Under the pieces are notes generated by a model. The model saw only the letters and a list, made by a program, of their open reading frames with translations. It was not told the DNA's origin and did no database searches. From contig JAKCOZ010000225.1 in NCBI GenBank assembly GCA_022605955.1, positions 332,429-396,428 on the forward strand: a DNA stretch of 64,000 nucleotides. The letters run 5' to 3'. The position numbers and the translations under genes were made by a program. Shown piece after piece: positions 22,387-34,463 of the stretch (positions are counted from its first letter, which is position 1; each line of letters starts with the position of its first letter). Source of the stretch: Rallus limicola (taxonomy: Eukaryota > Chordata > Aves > Gruiformes > Rallidae).

Positions 22387-24504
22387 ATGCCTTTCAGGCC
22401 TAGCTTCTTTACTTTGGGAGTTATTGCTGGACGTTTAGCATGTTTTGAACTGCAGTCTGCTAGGGCCGAGAAAAGCACCGTAGGAGGTTCCAGGCATGTT
22501 CCCTCTTTCCAGGCAAAGGAAAAGGCTGAGAGCCAAAGTGACAGGGTCTGCTCGTGTGTCCTGTTAGGGGGTTTCAGACAAGCTATGCCTTTCAGGCCTA
22601 GCTTCTTTACTTTGGGAGTTATTGCTGGACGTTTAGCATGTTTTGAACTGCAGTCTGCTAGGGCCGAGAAAAGCACCGTAGGAGGTTCCAGGCATGTTCC
22701 CTCTTTCCAGGCAAAGGAAAAGGCTGAGAGCCAAAGTGACAGGGTCTGCTCGTGTGTCCTGTTAGGAGGTTTCAGACAAGCTATGCCTTTCAGGCCTAGC
22801 TTCTTTACTTTGGGAGTTATTGCTGGACGTTTAGCATGTTTTGAACTGCAGTCTGCTAGGGCCGAGAAAAGCACCGTAGGAGGTTCCAGGCATGTTCCCT
22901 CTTTCCAGGCAAAGGAAAAGGCTGAGAGCCAAAGTGACAGGGTCTGCTCGTGTGTCCTGTTAGGAGGTTTCAGACGAGCTATGCCTTTCAGGCCTAGCTT
23001 CTTTACTTTGGAAGTTATTGCTGGACGTTTAGCATGTTTTGAACTGCAGTCTGCTAGGGCCGAGAAAAGCACCGTAGGAGGTTCCAGGCATGTTCCCTCT
23101 TTCCAGGCAAAGGAAAAGGCTGAGAGCCAAAGTGACAGGGTCTGCTCGTGTGTCCTGTTAGGAGGTTTCAGACAAGCTATGCCTTTCAGGCCTAGCTTCT
23201 TTACTTTGGGAGTTATTGCTGGACGATTAGCATGTTTTGAACTGCAGTCTGCTAGGGCCGAGAAAAGCACCGTAGGAGGTTCCAGGCATGTTCCCTCTTT
23301 CCAGGCAAAGGAAAAGGCTGAGAGCCAAAGTGACAGGGTCTGCTCGTGTGTCCTGTTAGGAGGTTTCAGACAAGCTATGCCTTTCAGGCCTAGCTTCTTT
23401 ACTTTGGGAGTTATTGCTGGACGTTTAGCATGTTTTGAACTGCAGTCTGCTAGGGCCGAGAAAAGCACCGTAGGAGGTTCCAGGCATGTTCCCTCTTTCC
23501 AGGCAAAGGAAAAGGCTGAGAGCCAAAGTGACAGGGTCTGCTCGTGTGTCCTGTTAGGAGGTTTCAGACAAGCTATGCCTTTCAGGCCTAGCTTCTTTAC
23601 TTTGGGAGTTATTGCTGGACGTTTAGCATGTTTTGAACTGCAGTCTGCTAGGGCCGAGAAAAGCACCGTAGGAGGTTCCAGGCATGTTCCCTCTTTCCAG
23701 GCAAAGGAAAAGGCTGAGAGCCAAAGTGACAGGGTCTGCTCGTGTGTCCTGTTAGGAGGTTTCAGACAAGCTATGCCTTTCAGGCCTAGCTTCTTTACTT
23801 TGGGAGTTATTGCTGGACGTTTAGCATGTTTTGAACTGCAGTCTGCTAGGGCCGAGAAAAGCACCGTAGGAGGTTCCAGGCATGTTCCCTCTTTCCAGGC
23901 AAAGGAAAAGGCTGAGAGCCAAAGTGACAGGGTCTGCTCGTGTGTCCTGTTAGGAGGTTTCAGACAAGCTATGCCTTTCAGGCCTAGCTTCTTTACTTTG
24001 GGAGTTATTGCTGGACGTTTAGCATGTTTTGAACTGCAGTCTGCTAGGGCCGAGAAAAGCACCGTAGGAGGTTCCAGGCATGTTCCCTCTTTCCAGGCAA
24101 AGGAAAAGGCTGAGAGCCAAAGTGACAGGGTCTGCTCGTGTGTCCTGTTAGGAGGTTTCAGACAAGCTATGCCTTTCAGGCCTAGCTTCTTTACTTTGGG
24201 AGTTATTGCTGGACGTTTAGCATGTTTTGAACTGCAGTCTGCTAGGGCCGAGAAAAGCACCGTAGGAGGTTCCAGGCATGTTCCCTCTTTCCAGGCAAAG
24301 GAAAAGGCTGAGAGCCAAAGTGACAGGGTCTGCTCGTGTGTCCTGTTAGGAGGTTTCAGACGAGCTATGCCTTTCAGGCCTAGCTTCTTTACTTTGGGAG
24401 TTATTGCTGGACGTTTAGCATGTTTTGAACTGCAGTCTGCTAGGGCCGAGAAAAGCACCGTAGGAGGTTCCAGGCATGTTCCCTCTTTCCAGGCAAAGGA
24501 AAAG

Positions 24505-24515
24505 GCTGAGACCAA
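24505..24515 (+). other. Single-base deletion, the only indel in 28 kb
   Basis: The sequence reads GCTGAGACCAAAG where other copies have GCTGAGAGCCAAAG, so one G is lost. It shifts the satellite phase by one: marker spacings that cross it are one base short of a multiple of 198 (for example GATAGTC at 20,152 and 34,407 are 14,255 bp apart, against 72 x 198 = 14,256). The same monomer carries GGGTGTGCT just downstream. Confidence 0.9.
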
Positions 24516-27500
24516 AGTGACAGGGTGTGCTCGTGTGTCCTGTTAGGAGGTTTCAGACAAGCTATGCCTTTCAGGCCTAGCTTCTTTACTTTGGGAGTTA
24601 TTGCTGGACGTTTAGCATGTTTTGAACTGCAGTCTGCTAGGGCCGAGAAAAGCACCGTAGGAGGTTCCAGGCATGTTCCCTCTTTCCAGGCAAAGGAAAA
24701 GGCTGAGAGCCAAAGTGACAGGGTCTGCTCGTGTGTCCTGTTAGGGGGTTTCAGACAAGCTATGCCTTTCAGGCCTAGCTTCTTTACTTTGGGAGTTATT
24801 GCTGGACGTTTAGCATGTTTTGAACTGCAGTCTGCTAGGGCCGAGAAAAGCACCGTAGGAGGTTCCAGGCATGTTCCCTCTTTCCAGGCAAAGGAAAAGG
24901 CTGAGAGCCAAAGTGACAGGGTCTGCTCGTGTGTCCTGTTAGGAGGTTTCAGACGAGCTATGCCTTTCAGGCCTAGCTTCTTTACTTTGGGAGTTATTGC
25001 TGGACGATTAGCATGTTTTGAACTGCAGTCTGCTAGGGCCGAGAAAAGCACCGTAGGAGGTTCCAGGCATGTTCCCTCTTTCCAGGCAAAGGAAAAGGCT
25101 GAGAGCCAAAGTGACAGGGTCTGCTCGTGTGTCCTGTTAGGAGGTTTCAGACAAGCTATGCCTTTCAGGCCTAGCTTCTTTACTTTGGGAGTTATTGCTG
25201 GACGTTTAGCATGTTTTGAACTGCAGTCTGCTAGGGCCGAGAAAAGCACCGTAGGAGGTTCCAGGCATGTTCCCTCTTTCCAGGCAAAGGAAAAGGCTGA
25301 GAGCCAAAGTGACAGGGTCTGCTCGTGTGTCCTGTTAGGAGGTTTCAGACAAGCTATGCCTTTCAGGCCTAGCTTCTTTACTTTGGGAGTTATTGCTGGA
25401 CGTTTAGCATGTTTTGAACTGCAGTCTGCTAGGGCCGAGAAAAGCACCGTAGGAGGTTCCAGGCATGTTCCCTCTTTCCAGGCAAAGGAAAAGGCTGAGA
25501 GCCAAAGTGACAGGGTCTGCTCGTGTGTCCTGTTAGGAGGTTTCAGACAAGCTATGCCTTTCAGGCCTAGCTTCTTTACTTTGGGAGTTATTGCTGGACG
25601 TTTAGCATGTTTTGAACTGCAGTCTGCTAGGGCCGAGAAAAGCACCGTAGGAGGTTCCAGGCATGTTCCCTCTTTCCAGGCAAAGGAAAAGGCTGAGAGC
25701 CAAAGTGACAGGGTCTGCTCGTGTGTCCTGTTAGGAGGTTTCAGACGAGCTATGCCTTTCAGGCCTAGCTTCTTTACTTTGGGAGTTATTGCTGGACGTT
25801 TAGCATGTTTTGAACTGCAGTCTGCTAGGGCCGAGAAAAGCACCGTAGGAGGTTCCAGGCATGTTCCCTCTTTCCAGGCAAAGGAAAAGGCTGAGAGCCA
25901 AAGTGACAGGGTCTGCTCGTGTGTCCTGTCAGGAGGTTTCAGACAAGCTATGCCTTTCAGGCCTAGCTTCTTTACTTTGGGAGTTATTGCTGGACGTTTA
26001 GCATGTTTTGAACTGCAGTCTGCTAGGGCCGAGAAAAGCACCGTAGGAGGTTCCAGGCATGTTCCCTCTTTCCAGGCAAAGGAAAAGGCTGAGAGCCAAA
26101 GTGACAGGGTCTGCTCGTGTGTCCTGTTAGGAGGTTTCAGACGAGCTATGCCTTTCAGGCCTAGCTTCTTTCCTTTGGGAGTTATTGCTGGACGTTTAGC
26201 ATGTTTTGAACTGCAGTCTGCTAGGGCCGAGAAAAGCACCGTAGGAGGTTCCAGGCATGTTCCCTCTTTCCAGGCAAAGGAAAAGGCTGAGAGCCAAAGT
26301 GACAGGGTCTGCTCGTGTGTCCTGTTAGGAGGTTTCAGACAAGCTATGCCTTTCAGGCCTAGCTTCTTTACTTTGGGAGTTATTGCTGGACGTTTAGCAT
26401 GTTTTGAACTGCAGTCTGCTAGGGCCGAGAAAAGCACTGTAGGAGGTTCCAGGCATGTTCCCTCTTTCCAGGCAAAGGAAAATGCTGAGAGCCAAAGTGA
26501 CAGGGTCTGCTCGTGTGTCCTGTTAGGAGGTTTCAGACGAGCTATGCCTTTCAGGCCTAGCTTCTTTACTTTGGGAGTTATTGCTGGACGTTTAGCATGT
26601 TTTGAACTGCAGTCTGCTAGGGCCGAGAAAAGCACCGTAGGAGGTTCCAGGCATGTTCCCTCTTTCCAGGCAAAGGAAAAGGCTGAGAGCCAAAGTGACA
26701 GGGTCTGCTCGTGTGTCCTGTTAGGAGGTTTCAGACGAGCTATGCCTTTCAGGCCTAGCTTCTTTACTTTGGGAGTTATTGCTGGACGTTTAGCATGTTT
26801 TGAACTGCAGTCTGCTAGGGCCGAGAAAAGCACCGTAGGAGGTTCCAGGCATGTTCCCTCTTTCCAGGCAAAGGAAAAGGCTGAGAGCCAAAGTGACAGG
26901 GTCTGCTCGTGTGTCCTGTTAGGAGGTTTCAGACGAGCTATGCCTTTCAGGCCTAGCTTCTTTACTTTGGGAGTTATTGCTGGACGTTTAGCATGTTTTG
27001 AACTGCAGTCTGCTAGGGCCGAGAAAAGCACTGTAGGAGGTTCCAGGCATGTTCCCTCTTTCCAGGCAAAGGAAAAGGCTGAGAGCCAAAGTGACAGGGT
27101 CTGCTCGTGTGTCCTGTTAGGAGGTTTCAGACAAGCTATGCCTTTCAGGCCTAGCTTCTTTACTTTGGGAGTTATTGCTGGACGTTTAGCATGTTTTGAA
27201 CTGCAGTCTGCTAGGGCCGAGAAAAGCACCGTAGGAGGTTCCAGGCATGTTCCCTCTTTCCAGGCAAAGGAAAAGGCTGAGAGCCAAAGTGACAGGGTCT
27301 GCTCGTGTGTCCTGTTAGGAGGTTTCAGACAAGCTATGCCTTTCAGGCCTAGCTTCTTTACTTTGGGAGTTATTGCTGGACGTTTAGCATGTTTTGAACT
27401 GCAGTCTGCTAGGGCCGAGAAAAGCACCGTAGGAGGTTCCAGGCATGTTCCCTCTTTCCAGGCAAAGGAAAAGGCTGAGAGCCAAAGTGACAGGGTCTGC

Positions 27501-28721
27501 TCGTGTGTCCTGTTAGGAGGTTTCAGACAAGCTATGCCTTTCAGGCCTAGCTTCTTTACTTTGGGAGTTATTGCTGGACGTTTAGCATGTTTTGAACTGC
27601 AGTCTGCTAGGGCCGAGAAAAGCACCGTAGGAGGTTCCAGGCATGTTCCCTCTTTCCAGGCAAAGGAAAAGGCTGAGAGCCAAAGTGACAGGGTCTGCTC
27701 GTGTGTCCTGTTAGGAGGTTTCAGACAAGCTATGCCTTTCAGGCCTAGCTTCTTTACTTTGGGAGTTATTGCTGGACGTTTAGCATGTTTTGAACTGCAG
27801 TCTGCTAGGGCCGAGAAAAGCACCGTAGGAGGTTCCAGGCATGTTCCCTCTTTCCAGGCAAAGGAAAAGGCTGAGAGCCAAAGTGACAGGGTCTGCTCGT
27901 GTGTCCTGTTAGGAGGTTTCAGACGAGCTATGCCTTTCAGGCCTAGCTTCTTTACTTTGGGAGTTATTGCTGGACGTTTAGCATGTTTTGAACTGCAGTC
28001 TGCTAGGGCCGAGAAAAGCACCGTAGGAGGTTCCAGGCATGTTCCCTCTTTCCAGGCAAAGGAAAAGGCTGAGAGCCAAAGTGACAGGGTCTGCTCGTGT
28101 GTCCTGTTAGGAGGTTTCAGACAAGCTATGCCTTTCAGGCCTAGCTTCTTTACTTTGGGAGTTATTGCTGGACGTTTAGCATGTTTTGAACTGCAGTCTG
28201 CTAGGGCCGAGAAAAGCACTGTAGGAGGTTCCAGGCATGTTCCCTCTTTCCAGGCAAAGGAAAAGGCTGAGAGCCAAAGTGACAGGGTCTGCTCGTGTGT
28301 CCTGTTAGGAGGTTTCAGACAAGCTATGCCTTTCAGGCCTAGCTTCTTTACTTTGGGAGTTATTGCTGGACGTTTAGCATGTTTTGAACTGCAGTCTGCT
28401 AGGGCCGAGAAAAGCACCGTAGGAGGTTCCAGGCATGTTCCCTCTTTCCAGGCAAAGGAAAAGGCTGAGAGCCAAAGTGACAGGGTCTGCTCGTGTGTCC
28501 TGTTAGGAGGTTTCAGACAAGCTATGCCTTTCAGGCCTAGCTTCTTTACTTTGGGAGTTATTGCTGGACGTTTAGCATGTTTTGAACTGCAGTCTGCTAG
28601 GGCCGAGAAAAGCACCGTAGGAGGTTCCAGGCATGTTCCCTCTTTCCAGGCAAAGGAAAAGGCTGAGAGCCAAAGTGACAGGGTCTGCTCGTGTGTCCTG
28701 TTAGGAGGTTTCAGACAAGCT

Positions 28722-29117
28722 ATGCCTTTCAGGCCTAGCTTCTTTACTTTGGAAGTTATTGCTGGACGTTTAGCATGTTTTGAACTGCAGTCTGCTAGGG
28801 CCGAGAAAAGCACCGTAGGAGGTTCCAGGCATGTTCCCTCTTTCCAGGCAAAGGAAAAGGCTGAGAGCCAAAGTGACAGGGTCTGCTCGTGTGTCCTGTT
28901 AGGAGGTTTCAGACGAGCTATGCCTTTCAGGCCTAGCTTCTTTACTTTGGGAGTTATTGCTGGACGATTAGCATGTTTTGAATTGCAGTCTGCTACGGCC
29001 GAGAAAAGCACCGTAGGAGGTTCCAGGCATGTTCCCTCTTTCCAGGCAAAGGAAAAGGCTGAGAGCCAAAGTGACAGGGTCTGCTCGTGTGTCCTGTTAG
29101 GAGGTTTCAGACAAGCT
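28722..29117 (+). repeat. Diagnostic dimer (GGAAGTT monomer + ACGATTAG/CTACGG monomer), copy 1
   Basis: The first monomer carries GGAAGTT (28,753). The next carries three linked changes: ACGATTAG, GAATTGCAG and CTACGGCC. The same two-monomer combination recurs 792 bp (4 monomers) and 3,960 bp (20 monomers) to the right. Elsewhere a simpler version, with GGAAGTT followed by ACGATTAG but without the other two changes, occurs near 23,012, 40,237, 43,801 and 45,390. Confidence 0.82.
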
Positions 29118-29513
29118 ATGCCTTTCAGGCCTAGCTTCTTTACTTTGGGAGTTATTGCTGGACGTTTAGCATGTTTTGAACTGCAGTCTGCTAGGGCCGA
29201 GAAAAGCACTGTAGGAGGTTCCAGGCATGTTCCCTCTTTCCAGGCAAAGGAAAAGGCTGAGAGCCAAAGTGACAGGGTCTGCTCGTGTGTCCTGTTAGGA
29301 GGTTTCAGACAAGCTATGCCTTTCAGGCCTAGCTTCTTTACTTTGGGAGTTATTGCTGGACGTTTAGCATGTTTTGAACTGCAGTCTGCTAGGGCCGAGA
29401 AAAGCACCGTAGGAGGTTCCAGGCATGTTCCCTCTTTCCAGGCAAAGGAAAAGGCTGAGAGCCAAAGTGACAGGGTCTGCTCGTGTGTCCTGTTAGGAGG
29501 TTTCAGACGAGCT

Positions 29514-29909
29514 ATGCCTTTCAGGCCTAGCTTCTTTACTTTGGAAGTTATTGCTGGACGTTTAGCATGTTTTGAACTGCAGTCTGCTAGGGCCGAGAAA
29601 AGCACCGTAGGAGGTTCCAGGCATGTTCCCTCTTTCCAGGCAAAGGAAAAGGCTGAGAGCCAAAGTGACAGGGTCTGCTCGTGTGTCCTGTTAGGAGGTT
29701 TCAGACGAGCTATGCCTTTCAGGCCTAGCTTCTTTACTTTGGGAGTTATTGCTGGACGATTAGCATGTTTTGAATTGCAGTCTGCTACGGCCGAGAAAAG
29801 CACCGTAGGAGGTTCCAGGCATGTTCCCTCTTTCCAGGCAAAGGAAAAGGCTGAGAGCCAAAGTGACAGGGTCTGCTCGTGTGTCCTGTTAGGAGGTTTC
29901 AGACAAGCT
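29514..29909 (+). repeat. Diagnostic dimer (GGAAGTT + ACGATTAG/CTACGG), copy 2
   Basis: This is the same linked set as at 28,722, four monomers further on. In copy 1 the monomer entering the pair is preceded by GACAAGC; here it is preceded by GACGAGC. The boundary or that site has therefore changed between copies. Confidence 0.82.
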
Positions 29910-32681
29910 ATGCCTTTCAGGCCTAGCTTCTTTACTTTGGGAGTTATTGCTGGACGTTTAGCATGTTTTGAACTGCAGTCTGCTAGGGCCGAGAAAAGCA
30001 CCGTAGGAGGTTCCAGGCATGTTCCCTCTTTCCAGGCAAAGGAAAAGGCTGAGAGCCAAAGTGACAGGGTCTGCTCGTGTGTCCTGTTAGGAGGTTTCAG
30101 ACAAGCTATGCCTTTCAGGCCTAGCTTCTTTACTTTGGGAGTTATTGCTGGACGTTTAGCATGTTTTGAACTGCAGTCTGCTAGGGCCGAGAAAAGCACC
30201 GTAGGAGGTTCCAGGCATGTTCCCTCTTTCCAGGCAAAGGAAAAGGCTGAGAGCCAAAGTGACAGGGTCTGCTCGTGTGTCCTGTTAGGAGGTTTCAGAC
30301 AAGCTATGCCTTTCAGGCCTAGCTTCTTTACTTTGGGAGTTATTGCTGGACGTTTAGCATGTTTTGAACTGCAGTCTGCTAGGGCCGAGAAAAGCACCGT
30401 AGGAGGTTCCAGGCATGTTCCCTCTTTCCAGGCAAAGGAAAAGGCTGAGAGCCAAAGTGACAGGGTCTGCTCGTGTGTCCTGTTAGGAGGTTTCAGACAA
30501 GCTATGCCTTTCAGGCCTAGCTTCTTTACTTTGGGAGTTATTGCTGGACGTTTAGCATGTTTTGAACTGCAGTCTGCTAGGGCCGAGAAAAGCACCGTAG
30601 GAGGTTCCAGGCATGTTCCCTCTTTCCAGGCAAAGGAAAAGGCTGAGAGCCAAAGTGACAGGGTCTGCTCGTGTGTCCTGTTAGGAGGTTTCAGACAAGC
30701 TATGCCTTTCAGGCCTAGCTTCTTTACTTTGGGAGTTATTGCTGGACGTTTAGCATGTTTTGAACTGCAGTCTGCTAGGGCCGAGAAAAGCACCGTAGGA
30801 GGTTCCAGGCATGTTCCCTCTTTCCAGGCAAAGGAAAAGGCTGAGAGCCAAAGTGACAGGGTCTGCTCGTGTGTCCTGTTAGGAGGTTTCAGACAAGCTA
30901 TGCCTTTCAGGCCTAGCTTCTTTACTTTGGGAGTTATTGCTGGACGTTTAGCATGTTTTGAACTGCAGTCTGCTAGGGCCGAGAAAAGCACCGTAGGAGG
31001 TTCCAGGCATGTTCCCTCTTTCCAGGCAAAGGAAAAGGCTGAGAGCCAAAGTGACAGGGTCTGCTCGTGTGTCCTGTTAGGAGGTTTCAGACAAGCTATG
31101 CCTTTCAGGCCTAGCTTCTTTACTTTGGGAGTTATTGCTGGACGTTTAGCATGTTTTGAACTGCAGTCTGCTAGGGCCGAGAAAAGCACCGTAGGAGGTT
31201 CCAGGCATGTTCCCTCTTTCCAGGCAAAGGAAAAGGCTGAGAGCCAAAGTGACAGGGTCTGCTCGTGTGTCCTGTTAGGAGGTTTCAGACGAGCTATGCC
31301 TTTCAGGCCTAGCTTCTTTACTTTGGGAGTTATTGCTGGACGTTTAGCATGTTTTGAACTGCAGTCTGCTAGGGCCGAGAAAAGCACCGTAGGAGGTTCC
31401 AGGCATGTTCCCTCTTTCCAGGCAAAGGAAAAGGCTGAGAGCCAAAGTGACAGGGTCTGCTCGTGTGTCCTGTTAGGAGGTTTCAGACAAGCTATGCCTT
31501 TCAGGCCTAGCTTCTTTACTTTGGGAGTTATTGCTGGACGTTTAGCATGTTTTGAACTGCAGTCTGCTAGGGCCGAGAAAAGCACCGTAGGAGGTTCCAG
31601 GCATGTTCCCTCTTTCCAGGCAAAGGAAAAGGCTGAGAGCCAAAGTGACAGGGTCTGCTCGTGTGTCCTGTTAGGAGGTTTCAGACAAGCTATGCCTTTC
31701 AGGCCTAGCTTCTTTACTTTGGGAGTTATTGCTGGACGTTTAGCATGTTTTGAACTGCAGTCTGCTAGGGCCGAGAAAAGCACCGTAGGAGGTTCCAGGC
31801 ATGTTCCCTCTTTCCAGGCAAAGGAAAAGGCTGAGAGCCAAAGTGACAGGGTCTGCTCGTGTGTCCTGTTAGGAGGTTTCAGACGAGCTATGCCTTTCAG
31901 GCCTAGCTTCTTTACTTTGGGAGTTATTGCTGGACGTTTAGCATGTTTTGAACTGCAGTCTGCTAGGGCCGAGAAAAGCACCGTAGGAGGTTCCAGGCAT
32001 GTTCCCTCTTTCCAGGCAAAGGAAAAGGCTGAGAGCCAAAGTGACAGGGTCTGCTCGTGTGTCCTGTTAGGAGGTTTCAGACAAGCTATGCCTTTCAGGC
32101 CTAGCTTCTTTACTTTGGGAGTTATTGCTGGACGTTTAGCATGTTTTGAACTGCAGTCTGCTAGGGCCGAGAAAAGCACTGTAGGAGGTTCCAGGCATGT
32201 TCCCTCTTTCCAGGCAAAGGAAAAGGCTGAGAGCCAAAGTGACAGGGTCTGCTCGTGTGTCCTGTTAGGAGGTTTCAGACAAGCTATGCCTTTCAGGCCT
32301 AGCTTCTTTACTTTGGGAGTTATTGCTGGACGTTTAGCATGTTTTGAACTGCAGTCTGCTAGGGCCGAGAAAAGCACCGTAGGAGGTTCCAGGCATGTTC
32401 CCTCTTTCCAGGCAAAGGAAAAGGCTGAGAGCCAAAGTGACAGGGTCTGCTCGTGTGTCCTGTTAGGAGGTTTCAGACAAGCTATGCCTTTCAGGCCTAG
32501 CTTCTTTACTTTGGGAGTTATTGCTGGACGTTTAGCATGTTTTGAACTGCAGTCTGCTAGGGCCGAGAAAAGCACCGTAGGAGGTTCCAGGCATGTTCCC
32601 TCTTTCCAGGCAAAGGAAAAGGCTGAGAGCCAAAGTGACAGGGTCTGCTCGTGTGTCCTGTTAGGAGGTTTCAGACGAGCT

Positions 32682-33077
32682 ATGCCTTTCAGGCCTAGCT
32701 TCTTTACTTTGGAAGTTATTGCTGGACGTTTAGCATGTTTTGAACTGCAGTCTGCTAGGGCCGAGAAAAGCACCGTAGGAGGTTCCAGGCATGTTCCCTC
32801 TTTCCAGGCAAAGGAAAAGGCTGAGAGCCAAAGTGACAGGGTCTGCTCGTGTGTCCTGTTAGGAGGTTTCAGACGAGCTATGCCTTTAAGGCCTAGCTTC
32901 TTTACTTTGGGAGTTATTGCTGGACGATTAGCATGTTTTGAATTGCAGTCTGCTACGGCCGAGAAAAGCACCGTAGGAGGTTCCAGGCATGTTCCCTCTT
33001 TCCAGGCAAAGGAAAAGGCTGAGAGCCAAAGTGACAGGGTCTGCTCGTGTGTCCTGTTAGGAGGTTTCAGACAAGCT
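32682..33077 (+). repeat. Diagnostic dimer (GGAAGTT + ACGATTAG/CTACGG), copy 3
   Basis: This is the third copy, exactly 16 monomers (3,168 bp) after copy 2. It carries one private change, CCTTTAAGG instead of CCTTTCAGG near 32,888. That change shows it has mutated since it was copied. Confidence 0.82.
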
Positions 33078-34265
33078 ATGCCTTTCAGGCCTAGCTTCTT
33101 TACTTTGGGAGTTATTGCTGGACGTTTAGCATGTTTTGAACTGCAGTCTGCTAGGGCCGAGAAAAGCACCGTAGGAGGTTCCAGGCATGTTCCCTCTTTC
33201 CAGGCAAAGGAAAAGGCTGAGAGCCAAAGTGACAGGGTCTGCTCGTGTGTCCTGTTAGGAGGTTTCAGACAAGCTATGCCTTTCAGGCCTAGCTTCTTTA
33301 CTTTGGGAGTTATTGCTGGACGTTTAGCATGTTTTGAACTGCAGTCTGCTAGGGCCGAGAAAAGCACCGTAGGAGGTTCCAGGCATGTTCCCTCTTTCCA
33401 GGCAAAGGAAAAGGCTGAGAGCCAAAGTGACAGGGTCTGCTCGTGTGTCCTGTTAGGAGGTTTCAGACAAGCTATGCCTTTCAGGCCTAGCTTCTTTACT
33501 TTGGGAGTTATTGCTGGACGTTTAGCATGTTTTGAACTGCAGTCTGCTAGGGCCGAGAAAAGCACCGTAGGAGGTTCCAGGCATGTTCCCTCTTTCCAGG
33601 CAAAGGAAAAGGCTGAGAGCCAAAGTGACAGGGTCTGCTCGTGTGTCCTGTTAGGAGGTTTCAGACAAGCTATGCCTTTCAGGCCTAGCTTCTTTACTTT
33701 GGGAGTTATTGCTGGACGTTTAGCATGTTTTGAACTGCAGTCTGCTAGGGCCGAGAAAAGCACCGTAGGAGGTTCCAGGCATGTTCCCTCTTTCCAGGCA
33801 AAGGAAAAGGCTGAGAGCCAAAGTGACAGGGTCTGCTCGTGTGTCCTGTTAGGAGGTTTCAGACAAGCTATGCCTTTCAGGCCTAGCTTCTTTACTTTGG
33901 GAGTTATTGCTGGACGTTTAGCATGTTTTGAACTGCAGTCTGCTAGGGCCGAGAAAAGCACCGTAGGAGGTTCCAGGCATGTTCCCTCTTTCCAGGCAAA
34001 GGAAAAGGCTGAGAGCCAAAGTGACAGGGTCTGCTCGTGTGTCCTGTTAGGAGGTTTCAGACAAGCTATGCCTTTCAGGCCTAGCTTCTTTACTTTGGGA
34101 GTTATTGCTGGACGTTTAGCATGTTTTGAACTGCAGTCTGCTAGGGCCGAGAAAAGCACCGTAGGAGGTTCCAGGCATGTTCCCTCTTTCCAGGCAAAGG
34201 AAAAGGCTGAGAGCCAAAGTGACAGGGTCTGCTCGTGTGTCCTGTTAGGAGGTTTCAGACGAGCT

Positions 34266-34463
34266 ATGCCTTTCAGGCCTAGCTTCTTTACTTTTGGAGT
34301 TATTGCTGGACGTTTAGCATGTTTTGAACTGCAGTCTGCTAGGGCCGAGAAAAGCACCGTAGGAGGTTCCAGGCATGTTCCCTCTTTCCAGGCAAAGGAA
34401 AAGGCTGATAGTCAAAGTGACAGGGTCTGCTCGTGTGTCCTGTTAGGAGGTTTCAGACAAGCT
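34266..34463 (+). repeat. CTTTTGGAG/GATAGTC monomer, copy 1 of a 39-monomer-spaced pair
   Basis: This monomer combines CTTTTGGAG (change at 34,295) with GATAGTC (34,407). The same combination recurs at 42,017 and 42,129, a spacing of 7,722 bp or 39 x 198. Between the upstream GGAAGTT marker and this monomer there are eight monomers here but nine in the other copy, so one monomer was gained or lost after duplication. Confidence 0.8.
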
